From an uncultured Clostridia bacterium (GTDB lineage Bacteria > Bacillota > Clostridia > Lachnospirales > CAG-274), in NCBI GenBank assembly GCA_946630405.1, contig CAMOYW010000106.1, positions 1 to 5,190 on the forward strand: a stretch of 5,190 bases of DNA. Direction: 5' to 3'. This document shows, in pieces, positions 1-5,190 of the stretch. Each line of letters opens with the position of its first letter. Within the stretch, counting starts at the first letter, position 1. The notes below the pieces were generated by a model. It made no database searches. It saw nothing but the letters and a program-made list of their open reading frames with translations, and had not been told where the DNA came from. The position numbers were made by a program, and so were the translations under genes.

Positions 1-57
1 CTGCGATAACATTATCTCAAATCTGCTTCAAGTGAATTAATCAGTGTTTCCCTAAAA
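1..57 (-). repeat. Left arm of an imperfect inverted repeat flanking the operon
   Basis: Read on the minus strand, this segment resembles 5137-5190 read on the plus strand. Block one (57 down to 39 against 5137-5155) matches at 15 of 19 positions and includes CTGATT. Block two (26 down to 18 against 5169-5177) matches 8 of 9, GCAnATTTG. Block three (14 down to 4 against 5180-5190) matches 9 of 11, TAATGTnAnCG. Spacing between blocks differs by one base each time. Both arms read outward from the operon and reach the window edges, so each could be the end of a larger flanking element. I do not recognise a named insertion sequence. Bases 50-55 also supply part of the riboswitch closing stem. No convincing -35/-10 promoter is visible in 1-49, so the promoter probably lies in or beyond this repeat. 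Confidence 0.6.
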
Positions 58-178
58 CTGCATTGAAGTTGTTTTTAGAGATACCCCATAAGGAGAAGTC
101 GGTTAGAATCCGACGCAACAGCCATTACCGTATTTGACTATGTCATAAGTCGGGTCGCCTTTAACGGAATGCTTAGGG
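50..178 (+). promoter_or_regulatory. Cobalamin-type riboswitch aptamer, compact form
   Basis: The conserved core is visible in order. An AAGG strand (90-93) is followed by GAGAA. Next comes a P4-like hairpin, GTCGG 98-102 with CCGAC 110-114, capped by a seven-base loop (103-109) like the family's GGUGAAAAUCC element. Then come GCAACAGCC (115-123), ATTACCGTA (124-132, matching the family's CAACUGUAA region), and a B12-box-like AGTCGGGTCGCCT (148-160). AAGG 90-93 can pair with CCTT 158-161 as a P3-like helix. The outer closing stem is CCCTAA 50-55 with TTAGGG 173-178 and GCATT 60-64 with AATGC 168-172; these are contiguous on the 3' side, with a four-base bulge on the 5' side. Only about 16 bases (134-149) separate the core from the B12 box, where classical members carry large side arms, so this is a reduced variant. 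The ligand is expected to be a corrinoid; which form cannot be read from sequence. A covariance-model search would settle the subclass. Confidence 0.85.
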
Positions 179-198
179 TAAATGTAAGCTACCGTATG

Positions 199-215
199 AG
201 GGGCATTATGCCCCT
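199..215 (+). promoter_or_regulatory. GC-rich hairpin between aptamer and terminator
   Basis: AGGGGCA (199-205) pairs with TGCCCCT (209-215), a seven-base-pair stem with a TTA loop (206-208). It is followed by TTTATTT, too interrupted for a strong terminator. It may be a P13-like expression-platform element, a pause hairpin, or the first half of a tandem terminator. The stem is clear; the role is inferred. Confidence 0.55.
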
Positions 216-222
216 TTATTTG

Positions 223-245
223 GCTGTCGTTTGACAGCTTTTTTT
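223..245 (+). terminator. Intrinsic terminator of the riboswitch expression platform
   Basis: GCTGTC (223-228) pairs perfectly with GACAGC (233-238) across a GTTT loop and is followed by seven T residues (239-245), a textbook Rho-independent terminator. It lies downstream of the aptamer and stops five bases before the first gene's ribosome site (GGAGGT, 250-255). Its place is therefore transcriptional attenuation of the whole operon, not termination of an upstream gene. Its 5' arm is also complementary to the aptamer core segment 118-124. Confidence 0.88.
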
Positions 246-260
246 ATTTGGAGGTAAATT

Positions 261-1196
261 ATGAAAAAATTATTATTGATAGTAATTTTGTTGATGGTTG
301 TTGTGTCATGCCCTTGCTATGCTGTTGATGCGCAAGCCTATGCCGAAAAAAGACTTGACGAATACAGAGATTCTCTTGATCCTGAATCGTTAAAATATGG
401 CTGGCTTGGCGGAGAGTGGCTGGCTGTGGCTTTATCTTATGAGAATGATGAACTGTTTGACCGTTATTTGGCGGACCTTAAAAAGGCTCTTGTTTCTACA
501 AAAGGAGTACTTGACGAAAGAAAATATACGACTTATTCAAGAGTGATACTTGCGTTAAATGCTCTGGGAGAAGATGCTTCCGATTTTTCGGGTTACGATC
601 TTTACGAATATCTTTCGGATTATGATAAGGTCACCGCACAGGGGTTGACGGGTGCCGTGTTTGCACTTATTGCTCTTGATAACGAAAATACGGAAGATAC
701 CGTAAAGGGCAGATATATTGACCTGATACTTTCAAGACAGAAGGAAGACGGAGGTTTTGGGTTGCAAGAATTCTCAGAGCCCGATGTTACCGCCATGGTG
801 CTTATATCATTGTATAAACATCAAGATGATAAAAAAGTTTCGGAATGTATCGACAGGGCACTTGTATGGCTTTCCGAAAATGAGAACAGCAACGGCTGCT
901 TCCAAATAGGAGAGGAAACATCCGAATACAATTCTCAGGTGATAATAGCACTTTCGACACTCGGAATAGATCCCGAGACCGATACCCGATTTATTAAAAA
1001 CGGTAAAACGCTCTTTGACGGTCTTTCGGGGTTTGAATCCGAATTGGGTTATAAGCACGTAAAAGACGGAAAGTACGATCAAATGGCAACCGAGCAGGCG
1101 ATGTGTGCCTTGAGCGCATATAAAAGATTAAAAGATAAAAAAACACCGTTGTATTTTCAAAATGTGTATATTGAGGGCTTTGTATGCGTAATGTAA
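261..1196 (+). CDS. Exported alpha/alpha-repeat protein, prenyltransferase/squalene-cyclase-like fold (putative corrinoid capture)
   Basis: This 311-residue protein starts after GGAGGT (250-255) at five-base spacing. Residues 1-21 are a signal peptide: KK, a hydrophobic core, then VVSC and CYA. Cleavage could follow CYA (21), or Cys17 in the lipobox-like VVSC could be lipidated. The mature part has repeated helix pairs typical of the prenyltransferase/squalene-oxidase repeat fold: about 88-105 and 125-143; 151-187 with DGGFG at 163-167 and DVTAMVLISL; 196-236 with SEYNSQVIIALSTLG; and 243-298 ending ATEQAMCALSAYKR. No DXDD cyclase motif is present, and the protein is exported, so an enzymatic prenyltransferase role is unlikely. 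The alpha domain of animal intrinsic factor and transcobalamin has the same fold. With the riboswitch, the DUF4430 neighbour and the ECF genes, I infer extracellular corrinoid binding. Binding itself is not shown by the sequence. It overlaps the next gene by 13 bases. Confidence 0.85.
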   Translation: MKKLLLIVILLMVVVSCPCYAVDAQAYAEKRLDEYRDSLDPESLKYGWLGGEWLAVALSYENDELFDRYLADLKKALVSTKGVLDERKYTTYSRVILALNALGEDASDFSGYDLYEYLSDYDKVTAQGLTGAVFALIALDNENTEDTVKGRYIDLILSRQKEDGGFGLQEFSEPDVTAMVLISLYKHQDDKKVSECIDRALVWLSENENSNGCFQIGEETSEYNSQVIIALSTLGIDPETDTRFIKNGKTLFDGLSGFESELGYKHVKDGKYDQMATEQAMCALSAYKRLKDKKTPLYFQNVYIEGFVCVM

Positions 1197-1924
1197 AAAA
1201 ATGGGGGATCTTTGTCGCTGTTTGTGCTGTTTATCTTGCAGTCAGCTTTTTTGTGGGTTCAAGCGGCGGAAAGCGTAAAAATGCCGAGCCTACAACGGAA
1301 TATACCACTTTAACGGTATCGGAAAGTACTACCGAGGGAACAACGGAAAGAATCGAAGTTACTGAGAACGAAACCGAACTGTTAGAGGAAAGTACCGAAG
1401 AGACGACAGAAAGTGTTCCGGAACCCGAAACGGAAATAAAAACGGATGTCTTGCCCGATGCTGTGCCCGAATTCGAGACAGTGTCCGAAAGTGCCTCAAT
1501 TGAAAACGAAAAAAAGGAGAATATATGCCGTATATCCGTTTCCTGCAAAACTATTCTTAACAATATGGATATGCTTTCGGATAAAAAGAAGGCTTTAATA
1601 CCTATAGACGGTGTTATTTTGCCGGAAACGGAGGTCGAATTTGAAGTGGGTGAATCCGTGTTTGATGTTGTGTCCCGAGTTTTCAGGCAAAAGGACATTC
1701 ATTTTGAATATTCTATGTCACCAGTTTATAATACCGCTTATATCGAAGGGATAGCCAATATTTACGAATTTGATTGCGGAGAATTGTCGGGTTGGACATA
1801 TCATGTAAACGGAGCTTCGCCCGATTACGGGGTGAGCGGTTACAAGCTTGAAAACGGAGATAATATAGAGCTTTTGTATACCTGTGATCTGGGTAGAGAT
1901 GTGGGTAATACCTTTACGGAGTGA
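1184..1924 (+). CDS. Membrane-anchored DUF4430 (transcobalamin C-terminal-like) protein with Thr/Glu-rich stalk
   Basis: This 246-residue protein starts inside the end of the previous gene, with GAGGG (1173-1177) six bases upstream. Residues 1-6 are basic, and about 8-25 form one hydrophobic segment without a good lipobox or signal-peptidase site, so it is probably an N-terminal anchor. Residues 32-107 are a low-complexity linker dominated by Thr, Glu and Ser, with Pro further on. Residues about 113-241 form the DUF4430 domain, recognisable from CRISVSCKTILNNMD, a GESVFDVVSRV segment, YIEGIANIYEFDCGELSGW (186-204), YHVNGASPDYGVSGY and GDNIELLYTCDLGRDVG. This domain family is related to the C-terminal beta domain of transcobalamin and intrinsic factor. 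Four Cys (115, 121, 198, 234) lie in this domain and could form extracytoplasmic disulfides. There is no LPXTG sorting signal. I infer a stalked surface partner of the upstream protein. Family assignment is strong; ligand and partnership are inferred. Confidence 0.87.
   Translation: MRNVKKWGIFVAVCAVYLAVSFFVGSSGGKRKNAEPTTEYTTLTVSESTTEGTTERIEVTENETELLEESTEETTESVPEPETEIKTDVLPDAVPEFETVSESASIENEKKENICRISVSCKTILNNMDMLSDKKKALIPIDGVILPETEVEFEVGESVFDVVSRVFRQKDIHFEYSMSPVYNTAYIEGIANIYEFDCGELSGWTYHVNGASPDYGVSGYKLENGDNIELLYTCDLGRDVGNTFTE
1918..1921 (+). promoter_or_regulatory. Ribosome binding site that fixes the EcfT start
   Basis: GGAG at 1918-1921 lies seven bases before the ATG at 1929, within the last codons of the DUF4430 gene. 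An in-frame ATG at 1884 would add 15 polar residues overlapping the upstream gene and has no comparable site, so 1929 is preferred. Confidence 0.7.
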
Positions 1925-1928
1925 TGAT

Positions 1929-2744
1929 ATGAAAAATTTTCACCCAACTGCCGAGTTTTTGTTTTTTTTGTTTGTTTTGCCCGAGACCATGCTTAGCTTT
2001 AATCCTGTATTTTTGGGGATCTCCATGGTCGGTGCGCTTATATATTTGGCTGATTTGACGGGTGTTAAAAAAGCGATGATTTCGTTTTTGATGCTTTTAC
2101 CCGTGTTTATGATCACGGCTGTAATAAATCCTCTGTTTAATCACAGGGGCGTTACAAGACTTATGTATATATTTGACGGCAATCCTTTGACGCTTGAATC
2201 TGTTATAAACGGAGCTTGTTCGGGTGTCATGCTTGTAAGTGTGCTTTTGTGGTTTATGTGCTTTAATAAGACCATAACGGGTGATAAGATAGTCTATGTT
2301 GTGGGACGCGTACTTCCGAGGGCTTCGTTGCTCGTGGCAATGTCACTCGGATTTGCACCGAGGCTTGTAAACAGTTTTAAGGATATCCGTTCGGTACAAA
2401 GGGGAATGGGCAAAAAAGGGATCGGGCTTTTAATAAGCACGGTGATGATCCTTTTTACGGTGAGTTTTGAAAACTCTCTTGTAACATCGGATTCCATGAG
2501 GGCAAGAGGTTATGACAGCGGCAAAAGGACAAGCTACGGCATTTATACCTTGATGAAGCGTGATATAGCCTTTATCGTGCTAAATATTAGCTTTTCTATC
2601 CTTACATTGTTGGGCATTGTATTAAAATATACTACCATAGATTTTTATCCGAATATCGGTATTGATTTCGGAAGTATGGCGATTCTTTTTTATCTGATAT
2701 TTGCCGTGCAATGTGTTTTGCCGCATGTAATGAGGAAATTTTGA
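1929..2744 (+). CDS. ecfT: ECF transporter transmembrane coupling protein EcfT
   Basis: This 271-residue integral membrane protein is the scaffold linking ECF ATPases to the substrate-binding S-component. Hydrophobic segments lie at about 9-24, 27-43, 48-66, 92-112 and 126-144, with two more after the coupling region at about 211-233 and 247-264. The family's conserved INPLFNHRG stretch is at 66-74. The cytoplasmic coupling helices carry two Arg-Gly motifs, QRG at 157-159 and ARG at 192-194 (in MRARGYDSG), matching the two short motifs that dock into the ATPase dimer. Length is normal for the family. Start 1929 was chosen from its ribosome site; it follows the previous stop by four bases. Its stop shares one base with the next start (TGATG), implying translational coupling and matched dosage with the ATPase/S fusion. 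No intact-domain or frame defects are seen. Family confidence is high; substrate comes from the S-component and riboswitch. Confidence 0.93.
   Translation: MKNFHPTAEFLFFLFVLPETMLSFNPVFLGISMVGALIYLADLTGVKKAMISFLMLLPVFMITAVINPLFNHRGVTRLMYIFDGNPLTLESVINGACSGVMLVSVLLWFMCFNKTITGDKIVYVVGRVLPRASLLVAMSLGFAPRLVNSFKDIRSVQRGMGKKGIGLLISTVMILFTVSFENSLVTSDSMRARGYDSGKRTSYGIYTLMKRDIAFIVLNISFSILTLLGIVLKYTTIDFYPNIGIDFGSMAILFYLIFAVQCVLPHVMRKF
2732..2736 (+). promoter_or_regulatory. Ribosome binding site that fixes the start of the ATPase/S fusion
   Basis: GAGGA at 2732-2736 is seven bases before the ATG at 2744. An in-frame ATG at 2711 would add 11 residues encoded within EcfT. The protein beginning MELLKVEGLSFAYP at 2744 is the normal start of an ABC ATPase domain, so 2744 is preferred. 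Confidence 0.75.
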
Positions 2745-5089
2745 TGGAGCTTTTGAAAGTTGAAGGATTGTCTTTTGCTTATCCGAATGAAAGTGAACTG
2801 ACTCTTGAGGATGTTTCTTTTTCGGTCAATAAGGGTGAGTTTGTGCTTTTGTGCGGTAAAAGCGGAAGCGGTAAGACCACTCTTATAAGGCAGCTTAAAA
2901 CGGTACTTACGGGTTACGGGAAAAAGTCGGGCTCAATTTTTTATGAAGGAAAACCTCTTGAGGAATATTCCGAAAGAGAGCAGGCGATGAAGATAGGGTT
3001 TGTAATGCAAGACCCTAATGCCCAGATCGTGACGGATAAGGTTTGGCATGAGTTGGCATTTGGAATAGAAAGCCTCGGCATGCCACAGCAAGAACTCAGG
3101 CTCAGGATAGCGGAGGTAAGTGCCTTTTTTGGCATGGAAGGTGTTCTTCACATGAATACTTCGGAGCTTTCGGGAGGACAAAAGCAAATACTTACTCTTG
3201 CAAGTATAACGGCTCAAAGACCCGAACTTATTGTCTTGGATGAGCCTTTGTCACAGCTCGATCCCGCATCTGCGGAAAGCTTTTTGACGCTTTTGGTCAA
3301 GCTTAACAGAGAACTCGGGGTGACGGTAATTATATCGGAGCACAATACAGAATATATCATGAGCTTTTGTACAAGACTTCTTGTACTTGAAAACGGAAGG
3401 CTTATATGTGACGATATACCGAAGTCGGCTGTAAAAGCTTTAAGAAGTAATAGTATAAATAAAATATTTCCCGTTTCGGTCAGAGTTTTTAACAGTGTGG
3501 GTGGAACGGAAGATCCGCCTTTTACGATAAACGAGGGAAGGGCATATTTGGAAAAACTTCAAAAGAAAGATTCGGTTCATTATTCAAAAGCCGAACATGA
3601 CTTTGGAACTGCGATAGAGGTAAAGGAACTTTGTTTCGGGTATGAGAAAGAAAAATATGTGATATATAATTGTTCGTTTAAAGTATATAAAGGTGAGTTT
3701 TTTTCGATCTTAGGGCAGAACGGTTCGGGGAAAACAACCCTTTTGACACTGTTATCGGGTATAAACAAGCAGGATTACGGCAAGATAAATAAAAACGGCT
3801 CCGTTTTTTACATACCTCAATTTCCGCTGTATTTGTTTTCAAAAGACAGTATAGAAAAAGAGCTGTATTCGGTTTCAAAAGATAGAGCAAACGATATAAT
3901 TTCAAGGTTTAGACTCGAGGATATAAGGCACAGGCACCCTGCCGATATATCCGGGGGTGAGCTTCAAAGAGCGGCGATAGCTTTAGCCGTATTGTATGAT
4001 TCGGATATAATTATAGTAGATGAACCCACAAAGGGGATGGATGCGGAAAGCAGAGACAGTATAGGCAATGAATTGAAAAACCTTACAAAAGACGGGAAGA
4101 CCGTTATAACGGTGAGTCATGATATGGAGTTTTGCGCAAGCTTTGCCGACAGATGCGGTATGTTTTTTGACAAACAGCTCATTAATATTTCGGACACTCA
4201 CAGTTTCTTTTGCTCTAATATGCTTTATACAACTTCCGCAAGAAAACTTTCGGAGGGTATGATAGATGATGCCGTTACATGTGAGGAAGTCATAGGTGCC
4301 ATAGGCGGAAAGGAAACTTTTGAAAATAGTGCGGGCAAAAGGGGAAAGCTGAAACAGGAAATGATATCTCTGTCCGAAAAAGCCGAAAAAGCGGGAGAGA
4401 AGAGATTCACTTTATCGGCTGTGCTGATATTTTTAGTAATACCTGCTTTAATATTTTTGGGAATAAATGTATTTGATGACAGAAAGTATTATTTTATAAG
4501 TACGGCAATTCTTTTCACCGCGCTCATTCCTTTTTTCTCGGTATTTGAAAACAGAGCCGTGAAAACAAGAGAATTGGTCATTATGGCGGTAATGTGCGCT
4601 ATGTGTGTTATCGGAAGGATCGCATTTTTTATGGTGATAGCCTTTAAGCCCGTAGCCGCTTTGGTCATAATTGCCGGAGTAAGTCTCGGTGCGGAAGCAG
4701 GCTTTACCGTAGGGGCTATGGGCGGATTTTTAAGTAATTTTTATTTTGGGCAGGGTCCGTGGACTCCATGGCAGATGTTTTGCTATGGGATAATAGGCTT
4801 TTTATCGGGATTGATGTATAAAACAGGGCTTCTTAAAAAACATAGGCTTGGCTTATCTGTTTACGGCTTTGTTTGTATAATGCTGATATACGGCGGCATT
4901 ATGAATCCCGCATCCGTATTTATGAGTATGTCCGATGTGGATATGGGGCATATATTCACCGCGTATGCGGTGGGGATCCCTTACGATCTCATTCATGCAG
5001 TCGGAACAGCTATATTTATGTTCTTTCTTGCAGATCCGATTATTTCACGGCTTGAAAGAATAAAGATCAAATACGGTATACTTACATGA
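2744..5089 (+). CDS. Fused ECF transporter: two ATPase domains plus CbrT-like S-component
   Basis: This 781-residue protein carries three ECF parts in one chain. ATPase 1 (about 1-230) has Walker A GKSGSGKTT 38-46, Q-loop Gln89, LSGGQ 142-146, Walker B with Asp166/Glu167, and switch His200. ATPase 2 (about 290-495) has GQNGSGKTT 324-332, Gln359, ISGGE 402-406, Asp426/Glu427 and His459. All catalytic motifs are intact in both, so both sites look competent. A linker (about 231-290) joins them. After a charged stretch (about 525-553), two hydrophobic segments (556-576, 584-600) precede a CbrT-like S-component (about 610-775), marked by CVIGRIAFF, FKPVAALVIIAGVSLGAEAGF, FGQGPWTPWQMF (668-679), YGGIMNPASV and a final basic RLERIKIKYG. 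Most ECF systems encode these parts separately. With EcfT just upstream, the transporter is complete. The S-family and riboswitch indicate cobalamin or another corrinoid; another vitamin-like ligand is possible. Domain calls are near certain; substrate is inferred. Confidence 0.93.
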   Translation: MELLKVEGLSFAYPNESELTLEDVSFSVNKGEFVLLCGKSGSGKTTLIRQLKTVLTGYGKKSGSIFYEGKPLEEYSEREQAMKIGFVMQDPNAQIVTDKVWHELAFGIESLGMPQQELRLRIAEVSAFFGMEGVLHMNTSELSGGQKQILTLASITAQRPELIVLDEPLSQLDPASAESFLTLLVKLNRELGVTVIISEHNTEYIMSFCTRLLVLENGRLICDDIPKSAVKALRSNSINKIFPVSVRVFNSVGGTEDPPFTINEGRAYLEKLQKKDSVHYSKAEHDFGTAIEVKELCFGYEKEKYVIYNCSFKVYKGEFFSILGQNGSGKTTLLTLLSGINKQDYGKINKNGSVFYIPQFPLYLFSKDSIEKELYSVSKDRANDIISRFRLEDIRHRHPADISGGELQRAAIALAVLYDSDIIIVDEPTKGMDAESRDSIGNELKNLTKDGKTVITVSHDMEFCASFADRCGMFFDKQLINISDTHSFFCSNMLYTTSARKLSEGMIDDAVTCEEVIGAIGGKETFENSAGKRGKLKQEMISLSEKAEKAGEKRFTLSAVLIFLVIPALIFLGINVFDDRKYYFISTAILFTALIPFFSVFENRAVKTRELVIMAVMCAMCVIGRIAFFMVIAFKPVAALVIIAGVSLGAEAGFTVGAMGGFLSNFYFGQGPWTPWQMFCYGIIGFLSGLMYKTGLLKKHRLGLSVYGFVCIMLIYGGIMNPASVFMSMSDVDMGHIFTAYAVGIPYDLIHAVGTAIFMFFLADPIISRLERIKIKYGILT

Positions 5090-5139
5090 TATATCGCCGT
5101 AAGGCTTTATATAAGTGAAACACCTGTTATCGGGGTTTC
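5089..5139 (+). other. Two weak hairpins after the operon, no clear terminator
   Basis: Hairpin one: GCC (5096-5098) with GGC (5103-5105) around a GTAA loop, extended past a two-base internal mismatch by ATATA 5089-5093 with TATAT 5108-5112. Hairpin two: GAAAC-A-CC (5117-5124) with GG-G-GTTTC (5132-5139), one A/G mismatch and a seven-base loop. Neither is followed by a T-run on either strand, so I do not call an intrinsic terminator. They may help transcript ending or be chance structures next to the repeat. Confidence 0.3.
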
Positions 5140-5190
5140 TAAGGAACCGCTGATTTAATTAATCATTCGCATATTTGGCTAATGTCACCG
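5137..5190 (+). repeat. Right arm of the flanking imperfect inverted repeat
   Basis: This is the partner of 1-57 on the opposite strand, with three matching blocks: 5137-5155 (15 of 19), 5169-5177 (8 of 9) and 5180-5190 (9 of 11). It reads outward from the operon into sequence beyond the window. It overlaps the 3' arm of the second downstream hairpin by three bases. It could be the end of an insertion sequence or a dispersed non-coding repeat; the visible part contains no gene. Confidence 0.6.

Noticed and set aside
1..49. Possible sigma-70 promoter (CATTAT at 10-15 as a -10)
   Set aside because: The matching -35 would fall outside the window and no good -35/-10 pair is present, so no promoter is called.
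126..197. Direct repeat TACCGTAT at 126-133 and 190-197
   Set aside because: The downstream copy could mimic the aptamer core, but it pairs with only four bases of 164-167 (ACGG), and an eight-base repeat in a leader of this length is compatible with chance.
807..1082. 91-codon open frame on the minus strand within gene 1
   Set aside because: It lies wholly opposite a well-supported coding region and its product has no recognisable features.
261..1196. Gene 1 as a true prenyltransferase or squalene cyclase
   Set aside because: It has a signal peptide, no DXDD motif, is shorter than cyclases, and sits in a vitamin-uptake operon.
1231..1698. 155-codon open frame on the minus strand opposite the DUF4430 gene
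   Set aside because: It is the antisense of the repetitive Thr/Glu codons, giving a low-complexity Ser/Val product with no recognisable domain; the plus-strand gene has clear family motifs.
4873..5055. 60-codon plus-strand open frame within the S-component
   Set aside because: It is an alternative frame of clearly conserved S-component sequence, with no separate ribosome site.
5089..5139. Downstream hairpins as an intrinsic terminator
   Set aside because: Neither stem is followed by a T-run on either strand and both contain mismatches.

Overview
The window holds one four-gene, plus-strand operon behind a cobalamin-type riboswitch. Low GC (roughly 40% by eye), strong AGGAGG-type ribosome sites, the riboswitch plus intrinsic terminator, and energy-coupling factor (ECF) transport rather than TonB/BtuB uptake all point to a Gram-positive member of the Bacillota, probably a gut-type Clostridia. 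That placement is inferred; no taxonomic marker gene is present.

Layout. Positions 1-57 are one arm of an imperfect inverted repeat whose partner is 5137-5190. Positions 50-178 form a compact cobalamin riboswitch aptamer, followed by a GC-rich hairpin (199-215) and an intrinsic terminator (223-245) ending just before the first ribosome site. Four genes follow. (1) 261-1196: exported alpha/alpha-repeat protein of the prenyltransferase/squalene-cyclase-like fold. (2) 1184-1924: membrane-anchored protein with a Thr/Glu-rich stalk and a C-terminal DUF4430 (transcobalamin-C-like) domain. (3) 1929-2744: EcfT transmembrane coupling protein. (4) 2744-5089: one polypeptide carrying two ECF ATPase domains and a CbrT-like substrate-binding membrane component. 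The genes overlap or nearly touch, so they are probably co-transcribed and partly translationally coupled. Positions 5090-5136 hold only weak hairpins.

How it fits together (inference). The last two genes encode a complete ECF transporter. The riboswitch suggests a corrinoid substrate. The first two proteins have, in the same order, the two folds that animal intrinsic factor and transcobalamin combine in one chain: an alpha/alpha barrel followed by a DUF4430-like beta domain. The likely model is a surface corrinoid-capture pair that hands substrate to a dedicated transporter whose S-component is covalently tied to its ATPases. The split transcobalamin-like pair, the A-A-S fusion, the riboswitch switching pairs and the flanking inverted repeats are the points most worth checking.
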